64,000 bases of DNA from Peribacillus simplex NBRC 15720 = DSM 1321 (lineage in GTDB: Bacteria > Bacillota > Bacilli > Bacillales > DSM-1321), in the NCBI RefSeq assembly GCF_002243645.1, contig NZ_CP017704.1, forward strand, positions 2,994,001 through 3,058,000, read 5' to 3'. Position 1 is the first letter of the stretch. Each line of letters begins with the position of its first letter. Of this stretch, positions 46,039-55,189 are shown piece by piece. Below the pieces are notes generated by a model, which was not told the DNA's origin, did not search any database, and saw nothing but the letters and a program-made list of their open reading frames with translations. The translations under genes and the position numbers were made by a program.

Positions 46039-46193
46039 AAGTAACGTTTTTCAGCTTTGTTTTAACCCGAAAAAGTTCGGTTTGTTACTTGAAAAAGGTA
46101 TGGAAAAAGACTAATATTTACTTAGACATCATTTGGTAAAATTTTTATGAATTTTATATGACAATTACGAAGTGTTACGTGAAAAACGTCACA
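46039..46193 (+). promoter_or_regulatory. Repeated GAAAAA-GT motifs upstream of the NDH-2 gene yumB
   Basis: Three related sites: an inverted GAAAAACGTTAC (46039-46053), TGTTACTTGAAAAAGGT (46083-46099) and TGTTACGTGAAAAACGT (46173-46189). The last is part of an inverted repeat TGTTACGT-N5-ACGTCACA (46173-46193), one mismatch. A TATAAT at 46213-46218 follows directly, without a good -35, fitting a promoter that needs an activator or is controlled by a repressor. Confidence 0.5.
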
Positions 46194-46296
46194 AATGTAT
46201 AAGAGTGCTTTTTATAATGGAAATTAATAAGATAGACAATATATTTTAGTTATGGAAAGCATCACAAGAAAATATCGTAAAGGTGGACGAATACTT

Positions 46297-47511
46297 TTGA
46301 AAAAGCCAACAATCGTTGTTTTAGGAGCAGGTTATGGTGGATTGATGACTGTTACTCGCTTACAGAAGGCATTAGGTCAAAATGAAGCAGAAATCGTATT
46401 AGTTAACAAAAATGATTACCACTATGAAACAACATGGCTGCATGAAGCATCCGCTGGAACGCTTCATCATGATCGTGTGCGTTATCCAATCAAAAGTGTC
46501 ATTAACAGCAAAGTTAAATTCATCCAGGCTTCTGTTTTGGAAGTGAAAACAGAGAACAAAAAAGTCATCCTTGAAAACGGCGAAATTTCTTATGATTACT
46601 TAGTGATTGGACTTGGACCTGAATCGGAAACATTCGGAATCCAAGGGCTGAAAGAATATGCTTTCTCTATCTCTAACGTGAACACTGCACGTAAAATCCG
46701 TGACCATATCCAATTGCAATTCGCTACGTACAGTACTGAGGTCGAGAAGAATGAAGACCGCTTGACAATCGTTGTTGGAGGAGCAGGGTTTACGGGTATC
46801 GAATTCCTTGGCGAATTGGCTAACCGTGTCCCTGAACTTTGTAAAGAATACGACATCGATTTCCAAAAGGTTCGTATGTACTGTGTGGAGGCAGCACCAG
46901 CCGTCCTCCCTGGCTTCGATCCGGAATTAGTGGATTATGCAGTATCTTACCTTGAGAAAAAAGGTGTGGAATTCAAAATCGGTACACCGATCAAGGGGGC
47001 GACTCCTGAAGGCATCATCGTGGCAAAAGGCGAAGATGAAGTGGAAGAAATCAAAGCGGGCACCGTTGTATGGGCAGCTGGCGTACGTGGTAACTCCGTG
47101 ATAGAGGCTTCCGGTTTTGAAGCTATGCGCGGACGTATAAAAGTGAACCTAGACATGCGGGCACCGGGTCATGACAATATTTTCATCGTAGGGGATTGCG
47201 CTTTAATCATCAACGAGGAAATTAATCGTCCATATCCACCTACTGCACAAATCGCGATGCAGCAAGGAGAGGTCATTGCGAAGAACCTGACTAAATTGGT
47301 TCGTAACGAAAGCGACCTTGAAACGTTCACTTTCGAAAACAAAGGAACGGTATGTTCGCTTGGTGAAGATAACGCGATTGGTGTTGTATTCGGCAAGAAA
47401 GTTACAGGTAAGACTGCATCATTCATGAAGAAAATGGTTGATAACAGAGCATTGTTAATGATTGGCGGAGCTTCCCTGGTTGCTAAAAAAGGTAAATTCA
47501 ACGTCCTATAA
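46297..47511 (+). CDS. yumB: Type II NADH dehydrogenase (YumB)
   Basis: A 404-residue NDH-2: FAD site [12 protein letters not shown] at the N-terminus, NADH site [20 protein letters not shown] near residue 155, [13 protein letters not shown] near 300 and the quinone/membrane-side block [18 protein letters not shown] near 320. It oxidises NADH and reduces menaquinone without pumping protons. The TTG at 46297 is chosen: AGGTGG lies 10 nt upstream and the product begins [10 protein letters not shown] as in relatives. An ATG at 46252 is in frame but lacks a ribosome site. Confidence 0.9.
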   Translation: MKKPTIVVLGAGYGGLMTVTRLQKALGQNEAEIVLVNKNDYHYETTWLHEASAGTLHHDRVRYPIKSVINSKVKFIQASVLEVKTENKKVILENGEISYDYLVIGLGPESETFGIQGLKEYAFSISNVNTARKIRDHIQLQFATYSTEVEKNEDRLTIVVGGAGFTGIEFLGELANRVPELCKEYDIDFQKVRMYCVEAAPAVLPGFDPELVDYAVSYLEKKGVEFKIGTPIKGATPEGIIVAKGEDEVEEIKAGTVVWAAGVRGNSVIEASGFEAMRGRIKVNLDMRAPGHDNIFIVGDCALIINEEINRPYPPTAQIAMQQGEVIAKNLTKLVRNESDLETFTFENKGTVCSLGEDNAIGVVFGKKVTGKTASFMKKMVDNRALLMIGGASLVAKKGKFNVL

Positions 47512-47531
47512 TTTTTCGATAGATCAATAAT

Positions 47532-47564
47532 AGCCATTTGGGGATTGTCCCTGAATGGCTTTTT
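47532..47564 (+). terminator. Terminator after yumB
   Basis: AGCCATT (47532-47538) / AATGGCT (47554-47560) with an inner GGG/CCC pair and a T-run. Confidence 0.65.
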
Positions 47565-47737
47565 CAATGGCATCTCATCTATCGATGAGTGTGTCATAGT
47601 GTAGTATGCACTGTTATTATGTGGAATATAATGGGGATGATGAGGTTTAATCAAGAAAGTTACCTTTGGCATCATCTTATGTTTTTCTGCTGGTTGGAGT
47701 TTACACTAATTATAATGAATGTGGGGAAGTGGGTTTT

Positions 47738-48217
47738 ATGGAACGATGCAAAAATGTTTGGCTGGCAGTGTCCGGCCTTGTGATATCTGATAAAGGTGAG
47801 TGGCTGGTCGTGAACAAAAGGTATGGCGGATTGAAAGGACAATGGTCGCTTCCGGCAGGTTTTGTCAAAAATGATGAAACCGTCGATGAAGCTGTCGTAA
47901 GGGAAGTGTTGGAGGAGACCGGTATTCATACAGAAATCGAAGGCATTGTAGGAGTGAGAAGCGGAGTCATCAAAGGGGATATAAGTGATAATATGTTGAT
48001 ATTTTTACTTAAACCGATCAGTTTTGAAATAACCGCTCAATTGGATGAATTATATGAAGCTAAATTTTATGACCCTGATTTACTCATGCAGGAGGGGAAG
48101 CAATCATTACTATTGGAACAGCTTTTAGCTTTTAAAAAGGAAAGAATGCAGACGATGCTTGACGGGTTGAACCCGGGAGATCAATTTGGATATACATCAT
48201 ATAAATTATTCATGTGA
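47738..48217 (+). CDS. NUDIX hydrolase
   Basis: A 159-residue NUDIX protein with a complete box at residues 41-63 (GFVKNDETVDEAVVREVLEE then TGI), fitting Gx5Ex7REUxEExGU. NUDIX enzymes hydrolyse nucleoside diphosphates linked to another group; the substrate is not predictable. The start at 47738 follows GGGGAAGTGGG; upstream in-frame ATG 47666 is not needed. It sits between yumB and yuiB. Confidence 0.88.
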   Translation: MERCKNVWLAVSGLVISDKGEWLVVNKRYGGLKGQWSLPAGFVKNDETVDEAVVREVLEETGIHTEIEGIVGVRSGVIKGDISDNMLIFLLKPISFEITAQLDELYEAKFYDPDLLMQEGKQSLLLEQLLAFKKERMQTMLDGLNPGDQFGYTSYKLFM

Positions 48218-48324
48218 TTTGGGTAATTATCTTTTCTTCGGTATTATTTGGAATAAGTCGTTGACGCAGCAATTATTTTTTCAGTAAACTAAAGGTGTCG
48301 CTTTTAAGGAGGGTCAAGAATAAC

Positions 48325-48642
48325 ATGCCATTGCCTGTTTTAATTATCTCAATACTCTTATTTTTCATATTGTTTTTCGGAATTGGCTTTTTGCTGAATA
48401 TGCTCTTTCGTTCTTCGTGGATCATGGTCATCTTATTTCCAATCGTCTTCATCATCATTGTCAATGAAACAAAGCTAATAGAATATTTTAGAAATCCGGG
48501 AATCTCTTTTTCTAATCTTGGAACGAACCTTACATCCTTACATACTGCAGACATCATTATTTTATCAAGCGGGCTGCTTGGCGCGGTTTTAGCTGGTGTG
48601 GTCATCAGGATTCTAAGGAATAAAGGATATCAAATGTTTTGA
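48325..48642 (+). CDS. yuiB: Small membrane protein YuiB
   Basis: A 105-residue integral membrane protein with two N-terminal hydrophobic segments (PVLIISILLFFILFFGIGFL, then WIMVILFPIVFIIIVNET) and a third near residue 80. It is recognised as the YuiB family, of unknown function, linked to yumB in bacilli. ATG 48325 lies 9 nt after AAGGAGGG. Confidence 0.82.
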   Translation: MPLPVLIISILLFFILFFGIGFLLNMLFRSSWIMVILFPIVFIIIVNETKLIEYFRNPGISFSNLGTNLTSLHTADIIILSSGLLGAVLAGVVIRILRNKGYQMF

Positions 48643-48649
48643 AAATGGG

Positions 48650-48681
48650 AAGGGCCGTCATTTATGGACGGTCCTTTTTTT
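48650..48681 (+). terminator. Terminator after yuiB
   Basis: AAGGGCCGTC (48650-48659) pairs with GACGGTCCTT (48667-48676), one G-U pair, then T-run. Confidence 0.88.
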
Positions 48682-48772
48682 GTAAGAAAAATTGGATCTT
48701 TTCATGCTTTATGAATACTTTCTCTCTGGAAAGGGAACAAATATCCTTGTGAGAGGAGTGGAACTAATACAT

Positions 48773-49465
48773 ATGAAGATTGTAAAGGCATTATTTTTGA
48801 GGGTTGCTATTATCATATTATTTATCTTGGCCATCGACTCAACCTTAAATCATGTTTTTGGGGCTGTGCCTGAAGATCATCCTTTTGAAGAGGCAATGAG
48901 ACAACATCGAATGCTTGGTCTCGAATATAAAGCCATCCATAGTGGAGGTCAAGTGGCAACGATAATGGCATCGGCATCTGCGAGCAATGGTCCCACGACG
49001 ATAGCTGAGGCAATCGAGCTATCGAAATACCCGAAGCATGAAGTTTTGGCTACAGGATATACAGCAGGTTATGAATCAACCGGAAAGTACCCGGAAAGCC
49101 CATCCTATGGAATCACTTATTCAGGGGTGAAGGTGAAACGGGATCTGTTTTCCACCATTGCCGCCGATCTTGCCGTATTCCCTCTCGGAACCATCCTTTG
49201 GATTCCGGGCTATGGATATGGGGTTGTAGCGGACAAGGGTGGTGCGATCAAAGGAAACCACCTGGACCTATACTACGAAACGGTACAAGATGTATACGAG
49301 AACTGGGGAAAGAAAACCCTTGAAGTATATGTTGTGCAAAAAGGAAGCGGCGAGTTATCTGAAGAACATTTAAGCAAGTTGAATGAAACCAAGATCAGGC
49401 AGGTATTCAAGCCGAAAATCGCTGAGAAAACATTGAACGGGAATGTAGCTTCCTTTGCTTTTTAA
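48773..49465 (+). CDS. yuiC: 3D-domain cell-wall protein (YuiC-like)
   Basis: A 230-residue protein with an N-terminal signal or anchor helix (residues 5-21) and a C-terminal 3D (Asp-Asp-Asp) domain from about residue 115. Double-psi beta-barrel marks include [32 protein letters not shown] and GNHLDLYYE with the conserved aspartates. 3D domains occur in MltA-like lytic transglycosylases and in stationary-phase muralytic factors such as YuiC. ATG 48773 is used; in-frame starts upstream would disrupt the signal sequence. Confidence 0.85.
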   Translation: MKIVKALFLRVAIIILFILAIDSTLNHVFGAVPEDHPFEEAMRQHRMLGLEYKAIHSGGQVATIMASASASNGPTTIAEAIELSKYPKHEVLATGYTAGYESTGKYPESPSYGITYSGVKVKRDLFSTIAADLAVFPLGTILWIPGYGYGVVADKGGAIKGNHLDLYYETVQDVYENWGKKTLEVYVVQKGSGELSEEHLSKLNETKIRQVFKPKIAEKTLNGNVASFAF

Positions 49466-49486
49466 TGATGAGCAAAAAGGAAAGTG

Positions 49487-49516
49487 AAAGGCTGCCTCAA
49501 TTGAGGCAGCCTTTTT
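49487..49516 (+). terminator. Bidirectional terminator between yuiC and the convergent gene
   Basis: A 28-bp perfect palindrome (49487-49514, arms AAAGGCTGCCTCAA / TTGAGGCAGCCTTT) with T-run. Confidence 0.9.
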
Positions 49517-49527
49517 GATTGTCTGTT

Positions 49528-50340
49528 TCATTTGGGACGCCCTTGGGCCATGCTTTTGTATGCTTCAGGATGCAGAGTCTTTGCCAATTTGGAAAGCCCA
49601 TCCAGTAACCGCGGGGAAGGCCGGCAGAATAAAGGTTCTTCCATGATGTGAATATTGTTATTCCGGATTGCCTTCATATCGGTCCATCCTTTCCGTTTCT
49701 TGACCAGTTCTGGGTTTACTTTTCGTAAAGGGACACCGACCCAAGCTAAGCAAATATGGTCGGGATCCTTTTTTTGGACCTCTTCGGTAGTGACTTGAAT
49801 GCTTGCCATGTCGACATCTTCGAAAAGGTTATATCCTCCCGCAAGCGTGCTGATCTCGGATAACCAATTAACTCCCCCTGGGCTGAATAAGGGATTAGGC
49901 CACCATTCCCAATACAGGGACGGCTTTGTTTCGATTTTGTCGGCGACGTGTTTATATTGAAGGATGGCATCACGGAATTGGGCAGCCTGTTCCTCTGCTT
50001 TTTCCTTAAGATCCATGGCCTCGCCTAAGGTCAGTAAATCATTTGCGATATCTTCAAGTGATTGCGGGTTGAAGATGATATGAGGGATGTTCCGTTCTTT
50101 TAGCCCCTCAATATTTTTTTCCATGCCCGGTACACTCAGTGAAGCCAGCACCAAATCGGGTTTTAGTGATTGTACATGATCGATATCAATCGATAAGTCG
50201 GGCCCCACCTTAGGAAGGTGCTGTATGGTTTCAGGCCAATCAGAGTAGTCATCGATGGCGATCAGCTGATCTTCAATCCCTAGATATGTGCAAAGTTCCG
50301 TATTGCTGGGGCAAAGAGAGATTATTTTCAAATTGAACAC
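49528..50340 (-). CDS. Periplasmic-binding-like protein without signal peptide (BtuF-like)
   Basis: A 270-residue protein with the two-lobed fold of class III substrate-binding proteins (BtuF/FhuD): KIISLCPSNTELCTYLGIED at the N-terminus, KPDLVLASLSVPG near residue 60 and a C-terminal PSPRLLDGLSKLAKTLHPE. There is no signal peptide or lipobox, so it should be cytoplasmic, and no permease or ATPase gene is adjacent. Databases tend to call such proteins cobalamin-binding, but ligand is unproven. The GTG at 50340 abuts the yuiD stop, implying coupled translation; TTG 50331 is an alternative. Confidence 0.75.
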   Translation of the reverse strand: MFNLKIISLCPSNTELCTYLGIEDQLIAIDDYSDWPETIQHLPKVGPDLSIDIDHVQSLKPDLVLASLSVPGMEKNIEGLKERNIPHIIFNPQSLEDIANDLLTLGEAMDLKEKAEEQAAQFRDAILQYKHVADKIETKPSLYWEWWPNPLFSPGGVNWLSEISTLAGGYNLFEDVDMASIQVTTEEVQKKDPDHICLAWVGVPLRKVNPELVKKRKGWTDMKAIRNNNIHIMEEPLFCRPSPRLLDGLSKLAKTLHPEAYKSMAQGRPK

Positions 50341-50823
50341 CTACCCTTGAAAGATGAAAAAGTGAAGTGCCAGCGCAATGAATACTCCGGTCAAGGCTCC
50401 GAAAAATACCTCGATTGGCTTATGGCCCAACAGTTCCTTTAATTGTTGCTGTTTCTGTTTATCTGCTTTTTTCTGCCAGTTCTTTGCTTGCTCGACAAAT
50501 GTATTGAAGTCGGTAACGAGCTGGTTCAAGACGGCTGCCTGTTCTCCTGCCTGCCGTCTCACTCCTGTTGCATCGAACATCGTGATGACTGCAAAGATGG
50601 TGGCAACGGCAAATACAGGGGAATCCATCCCGTTTTCGATCCCTACCGCCACGGTTAGGGCTGACACGGCCGCAGAGTGGGAGCTTGGCATACCGCCTGT
50701 GGAGTTAATAAGTGACCAGTTCACTTTACGAAATGCTATGAAGTGGATAGGCACTTTAATGAATTGAGCAAAGAAAATGGCAATCAATGCTGCGATTAAA
50801 GGGAAGTTGAGTAATAATTCCAA
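50341..50823 (-). CDS. yuiD: DUF212 membrane protein (YuiD, divergent PAP2-like)
   Basis: A 160-residue membrane protein of the DUF212 family with the hallmark NSTGGMPSSHSAAVSALTVA near residue 40, a divergent form of the PAP2 phosphatase active site, and several hydrophobic segments. The C-terminal part has a Lys/Gln-rich loop (NWQKKADKQKQQQLKELLGH). Substrate unknown; a lipid phosphatase role is plausible. It is first in a two-gene unit with the binding-protein-like gene. Confidence 0.85.
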   Translation of the reverse strand: MELLLNFPLIAALIAIFFAQFIKVPIHFIAFRKVNWSLINSTGGMPSSHSAAVSALTVAVGIENGMDSPVFAVATIFAVITMFDATGVRRQAGEQAAVLNQLVTDFNTFVEQAKNWQKKADKQKQQQLKELLGHKPIEVFFGALTGVFIALALHFFIFQG

Positions 50824-51034
50824 GAGTATCAGCCTTCTTTCTAGTTATAAGTAAAGATGAAATCCTTATATGGGTAAATACATCCTGCTCGGAATAAGGC
50901 ACTTATTATTAGTTCCATTCAGTCCTGTCTATTACCTGCTGGTATAAGTATAAATATGATCTTTCTTATACTATTACTCTAAAGTCACTCATTCTAAACA
51001 ATATCCCTTGTTATTAATATTTTTGCGGGCCTTA

Positions 51035-51064
51035 TTCGAAAATTTTTGAAGATTTCGTTATAAT
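51035..51064 (+). promoter_or_regulatory. Sigma-A-like promoter of pepA
   Basis: TTCGAA at 51035-51040, 18-nt spacer, TATAAT at 51059-51064; start codon 30 bp on behind GGAGGAGG. Confidence 0.5.
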
Positions 51065-51093
51065 GAATGTAATCGAATGGAGGAGGTAGCAGA

Positions 51094-52599
51094 ATGTTTA
51101 CAGTAAAAGATTCCTTGAATATAGATTTGATTGACGAATGCCTGATTCTAGGCGTATTTGACAGACCCGTAAAATTCACAGGCATAGGGAAACAAGCGGA
51201 CGAACGATTGGACGGCCAGCTAACAGAGTTAGTGAAAGCGGGAGAAATCTCTTCCAAGAAAAAATCAGTGGTCAAAATACATACATTAGGTAAATTAAGC
51301 GTAAAGAGATTGATTTTTGTAGGGTTGGGCAAGGAAAAGGAGCTATCCTTTGAAACGCTCCGCGAAGCGTTGGGAAAAGCGCGTAAGACGGTTAAAGAAT
51401 CCAAGATTACGACACTTTCGATCGCTTTGGATACATTCACGACTGAAAATCTGGATGCATTGGACGCAGCGCACGCTTGTTCCGAGGCTTTCGAACTTGC
51501 TTCCTATAAATTTGACGGATACAAGCAAAAATCGAACCAGGTCGAAAAAAGCCTTGAATCGATTACGGTATACAGTGAATACGATCAAGAAGAGGTCGGT
51601 GCCGCGCTTCATGTAGGGAGAGTCTTCGGAAGGGCGACGAACTCCGCCAGAACATTGGTCAACACACCAGGCAATTTGTTGACTTCCACGGATTTGGCGG
51701 ATTATTCATCTGCCTTGGGCGAACGTTATGGTTTTGAAGTGGAGATCCTTGAGAAGGAAGATATGCTCAAGTTGGGAATGGGTGCACTCCTTGCTGTCAA
51801 TAAAGGTTCGGTCGAGCCTCCGAAAATGATAGTCCTGAAGTATCAAGGTAAGGATGAATGGAAGGATGTTATCGGGTTGGTCGGTAAAGGCATCACATTC
51901 GATACGGGTGGATATTCTTTGAAAACGAAGGCCGGAATCGTTGGAATGAAGACGGATATGGGCGGTGCGGCAGCTGTTTTAGGTGCAATGGAAATTATCG
52001 GCGAATTAGGACCGGATAAAAATGTCGTTGCTGTCATTCCTTCCACTGATAACATGATCAGCGGTGAAGCATTCAAACCGGATGATGTGATCACTGCCAT
52101 GAGCGGCAAGACGATAGAGGTATTGAATACGGATGCGGAAGGCAGGCTAGTTTTGGCGGATGCCATGACTTACGCTAAACATCATGGTGCTGATTATCTT
52201 ATTGACGTTGCTACTTTAACGGGTGGTGTCATAACGGCGCTAGGCATGGATATGACGGGTGCAATGACAAATGACACGGAATTCTATGAACAAGTGGTCA
52301 AAGCCTCAGAGGAGGCCGGGGAGCCCATTTGGAGATTGCCGATTACAGAAAAGGATAAAGAGCGAGTACGCAATAGTAAAATAGCAGATTTGAATAATTC
52401 ACCTGGAGGGGCAGGACATGCGATCATGGGCGGGGCCTTCATCGGCGAATTTGCCGAAGATACTCCGTGGGTCCATCTGGATATTGCCGGAACATCCACA
52501 ACCTCGAGCAGCTCCGAATTGTGCACGGCGGGGGCTACCGGTGTCATGGCACGAACGCTTGCACTATTGGTTGAAACCTTTGAATCGAAAACGAGATGA
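51094..52599 (+). CDS. pepA: Leucyl aminopeptidase (M17, YuiE)
   Basis: A 501-residue M17 metallo-aminopeptidase. The catalytic domain shows [15 protein letters not shown] near residue 265, the metal/bicarbonate signature [12 protein letters not shown] near 347 and the C-terminal [13 protein letters not shown] and WVHLDIAGT segments. The N-terminal domain of about 160 residues is typical of the hexameric family. It removes N-terminal residues from peptides in the cytoplasm. Strong GGAGGAGG site. Confidence 0.95.
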   Translation: MFTVKDSLNIDLIDECLILGVFDRPVKFTGIGKQADERLDGQLTELVKAGEISSKKKSVVKIHTLGKLSVKRLIFVGLGKEKELSFETLREALGKARKTVKESKITTLSIALDTFTTENLDALDAAHACSEAFELASYKFDGYKQKSNQVEKSLESITVYSEYDQEEVGAALHVGRVFGRATNSARTLVNTPGNLLTSTDLADYSSALGERYGFEVEILEKEDMLKLGMGALLAVNKGSVEPPKMIVLKYQGKDEWKDVIGLVGKGITFDTGGYSLKTKAGIVGMKTDMGGAAAVLGAMEIIGELGPDKNVVAVIPSTDNMISGEAFKPDDVITAMSGKTIEVLNTDAEGRLVLADAMTYAKHHGADYLIDVATLTGGVITALGMDMTGAMTNDTEFYEQVVKASEEAGEPIWRLPITEKDKERVRNSKIADLNNSPGGAGHAIMGGAFIGEFAEDTPWVHLDIAGTSTTSSSSELCTAGATGVMARTLALLVETFESKTR

Positions 52600-52609
52600 A
52601 CCCAAATAT

Positions 52610-52639
52610 CCGAAGCCGAAAAAAGGCTTCGGTTTTTTT
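52610..52639 (+). terminator. Terminator after pepA
   Basis: Perfect 8-bp stem CCGAAGCC (52610-52617) / GGCTTCGG (52625-52632) with seven T. Confidence 0.92.
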
Positions 52640-52658
52640 ACCAAAAAGGTGTTGGACG

Positions 52659-53054
52659 TTATACATCCCTCCATTTCAAGCTGACGATGATATGACAATT
52701 TTCTTCCTCTGCTTTAGGATAGAAATCAAAACGGATCCCATCGGGGTTATATGTGATATCAGGTTCGTTCTTAATTCCTATCTTTCGGATCATATCGATC
52801 ACGACACTCGTTTGCGATGCTTGGGCAGCAGTCATCAACCGGTTCGAGAAGGGCTTGGATGTGGCTAAAGTATCCATGACTTTTTTTACATCAAGCAATA
52901 TAGATTGTGATGTCTTTGCCGATTTAACTAGCACATCTGGATTGGTTGCCGAGTAGGGACGCAATGTTCCTTCCCGTTCCCGATACATATTCATTGCCCC
53001 GGCATGAGGCGGAAATAGGATAGGGTCATATAAAAAATAAGGGAAATCCTCCAA
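52659..53054 (-). CDS. Small hypothetical protein, possibly YuzC-like
   Basis: A 131-residue soluble protein with an aromatic/proline-rich N-terminus (FPYFLYDPILFPPHAG), a helical middle (LVKSAKTSQSILLDVKKVMD) and a C-terminal pattern FSNRLMTAAQASQTSVVIDM followed by TYNPDGIRFDFYP. It resembles a family of small spore-associated bacillus proteins I tentatively recall as YuzC-like; this is uncertain. It starts with TTG at 53054, 7 nt after GGAAGG; the GGAGG just inside the gene is not followed by a start codon. Confidence 0.6.
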   Translation of the reverse strand: MEDFPYFLYDPILFPPHAGAMNMYREREGTLRPYSATNPDVLVKSAKTSQSILLDVKKVMDTLATSKPFSNRLMTAAQASQTSVVIDMIRKIGIKNEPDITYNPDGIRFDFYPKAEEENCHIIVSLKWRDV

Positions 53055-53222
53055 AAGGTTTCCTTCCTTTCCTTAAGTCTGTCTATAGACACGTTTTCGT
53101 TATACGTTAAAATATGTATAAAGGCTAGCCGATATGATATCGGTTTGTGAATGGCTTTCTTTTGCAAAATAACTTCTTGAAAATTATGATCAAAGACACA
53201 CTATTATTTGTAAACTGCTTCA

Positions 53223-53251
53223 TTGACAGGTATAGTGTATAGTAATATACT
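53223..53251 (+). promoter_or_regulatory. Strong sigma-A promoter of the rib-like cassette
   Basis: Perfect TTGACA at 53223-53228, 17-nt spacer and TATACT at 53246-53251, about 57 bp before the first gene. There is no room for an FMN riboswitch between it and the start codon. Confidence 0.85.
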
Positions 53252-53308
53252 TACTTACCTAAAGTAAGGAGAAGGCACACTATAAATTATAAAATAGGTG
53301 ATGTTAAC

Positions 53309-54058
53309 ATGAAAATAACCCAGGAAACAAAAAACCTTTTAATAGATAAAATGAATATAATCAAAACTCCGGGAAAAGCTGATATATGCCTTGTGGGGCC
53401 TGTGAACCTGCCTGTTGAACAAGGAGATTTCTCAACGATTTTCCAATGGTATACATGGCTTCAGCTTGACGGCGCGGATAATGACAAGGAAGCGGTGCTT
53501 GATTCGCTTTCGGAAGCCAACCTCGCTTTTGGACAGCAATCCTCCGTATTGGTGTATGGTGATTTTAAAAAGTCGGAGGATGCACTTGTCCGGATGCATA
53601 GCATCTGTCACACAGGTGATATCTTCGGCAGTAAACGCTGTGATTGCGGCTACCAGCTTCACCAATCGATGAAGATGATAGCCGAGCATGGGTGCGGGGC
53701 AATTTTTTACCTTGCGGACCATGAAGGAAGAGGGATCGGCCTGTTTTCCAAATCTCTTGCCTATTTGCTTCAGCAAGAAGGTTATGACACGGTCGAGGCG
53801 AATGAGGCTTTAGGATTCGAAGACGATACGCGATCTTACGAGGGAGCCATTCGAGTGTTGAGGGAACTGCGCGAGGATCCGGTGACTTTAATCACGAACA
53901 ACCCCAAAAAGCTGGACGCCCTCATGAAGCATGGACTTGCGGCAAAGAACCATATTCCGCTTTGGGGCGGTTTGACGGAAGATAATAGTTTCTATCTGGA
54001 TACAAAGGTTAAGAAGTCTGGACATATTCCCAAAAAGAAGCCTACTTTGATTGTATAA
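53309..54058 (+). CDS. Divergent GTP cyclohydrolase II (RibA-like)
   Basis: A 249-residue stand-alone GTP cyclohydrolase II domain, which in the standard reaction opens GTP to 2,5-diamino-6-ribosylamino-pyrimidinone phosphate. Zinc cysteines are intact (C100, C111, C113 in SICHTGDIFGSKRCDCG), as is the catalytic arginine in GFEDDTRSY (R175) and the NNPKKLDAL segment. Two oddities: the HSEC glutamate is Ile (I99), and the RQEGRGIGL loop reads ADHEGRGIGL with one extra residue. It also has about 45 extra N-terminal residues. No DHBP synthase domain is fused, unlike main Bacillus RibA. First gene of a four-gene unit. Confidence 0.85.
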   Translation: MKITQETKNLLIDKMNIIKTPGKADICLVGPVNLPVEQGDFSTIFQWYTWLQLDGADNDKEAVLDSLSEANLAFGQQSSVLVYGDFKKSEDALVRMHSICHTGDIFGSKRCDCGYQLHQSMKMIAEHGCGAIFYLADHEGRGIGLFSKSLAYLLQQEGYDTVEANEALGFEDDTRSYEGAIRVLRELREDPVTLITNNPKKLDALMKHGLAAKNHIPLWGGLTEDNSFYLDTKVKKSGHIPKKKPTLIV

Positions 54059-54071
54059 GGAGAGCTATAGT

Positions 54072-55166
54072 ATGAATGATGATCAATATTACATGAAGCT
54101 GGCACTGGATTTGGCTGCCAGTGCTAAAGGAAAGACGAATCCGAATCCAGTGGTCGGGGCAGTCATAGTCAAAGACGGTGTGATAGCCGGGACAGGAATC
54201 CACCGTAAAGCGGGTGAACCGCATGCGGAAGTACATGCTTTCAAAATGGCGGGTGAGTATGCAGAAGGTGCAACGCTATATGTGACTCTTGAGCCCTGTT
54301 CCCATTATGGAAAGACACCTCCTTGTGCAAATTTGGTGAAAGAATCAGGTGTCCGGCGAGTTGTGGTGGCTACTCAAGATCCGAATCCGGAAGTAGCCGG
54401 CAGAGGGATATCGATCCTAAAGGATGCGGGCATTGAAGTGGAAGTTGGCGTCCTGGAAAAGGAAGCTCAAAGGCTGAATGAGCGTTTTATTCACAATATG
54501 CTGACGAATCGTCCATTTGTCATATCGAAGTATGCAATGACGCTCGATGGAAAACTTGCTACCCACACAGGCCATTCAAAATGGATAACAGGAGAAGAGT
54601 CACGTCATTCCGTTCATTTGCTGCGTGATGAGGTGGATGCCATTCTTGTTGGTATCGGGACTGTATTGGCCGATGATCCATCACTTACGACCAGACTTCC
54701 GGGGGGCGGAGGGAAAAGTCCGATCCGGATCATATTAGACAGTGAATTACGTGTTCCCTTGGATGCCAATGTTGTACAAGTATCAGATACGAAAACCTTG
54801 ATCGTAACGCAGGAAAATGCACCTGCTGATAAAATGGACCTTTTACGTGAAAAAGGGATCGAATTCATTTTCGTCCCCAAAAACGAGACGGGACTGAATC
54901 TAAGGGCTTTGATGGAAGAGCTGTATAAAAAGGGGGTTACGGATGTCTTGCTGGAAGGCGGAAGCGAAGTGAATGCCTCTTTCCTTAGGGAAGGGCTCAT
55001 CGATAAATACTTGATTTATATAGCTCCTAAACTATTGGGCGGAAGAAACTCACTAACACCGTATACTGGAATGAATGTGGATACGATGGATGAAGCGATG
55101 GATGTTTCCTTCTCTGGCGTGGAAACGTTTGGTGAGGACATACGCATTACGGCTTATCCTAAATAA
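54072..55166 (+). CDS. ribD: Riboflavin-type pyrimidine deaminase/reductase RibD
   Basis: A 364-residue bifunctional enzyme performing the deaminase and reductase steps after GTP cyclohydrolase II. The deaminase zinc site is complete (HAEVHAF, H51 and E53; PCSHYGKTPPC, C76 and C85). The reductase half includes PFVISKYAMTLDGKLATHTG near residue 145 and DVLLEGGSEVNASFL near 295. ATG 54072 lies 6 nt after AAGGAGAGC, 13 bp after the cyclohydrolase stop. No ribE or ribH follows, so this is an extra copy outside a standard riboflavin operon, or that operon is split. Confidence 0.92.
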   Translation: MNDDQYYMKLALDLAASAKGKTNPNPVVGAVIVKDGVIAGTGIHRKAGEPHAEVHAFKMAGEYAEGATLYVTLEPCSHYGKTPPCANLVKESGVRRVVVATQDPNPEVAGRGISILKDAGIEVEVGVLEKEAQRLNERFIHNMLTNRPFVISKYAMTLDGKLATHTGHSKWITGEESRHSVHLLRDEVDAILVGIGTVLADDPSLTTRLPGGGGKSPIRIILDSELRVPLDANVVQVSDTKTLIVTQENAPADKMDLLREKGIEFIFVPKNETGLNLRALMEELYKKGVTDVLLEGGSEVNASFLREGLIDKYLIYIAPKLLGGRNSLTPYTGMNVDTMDEAMDVSFSGVETFGEDIRITAYPK

Positions 55167-55189
55167 AAATAGACAACAGGTGAAGAGGC

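Noticed and set aside
46173..46193. A Rex operator upstream of yumB
   Set aside because: TTGTGA is present in one half, but the spacing to the second half is one base short and the second half diverges; recorded only as an operator-like repeat.
54072..55166. Treating ribD as part of an ordinary riboflavin operon
   Set aside because: No ribE, ribH or fused ribA, and no FMN riboswitch, are present around it.
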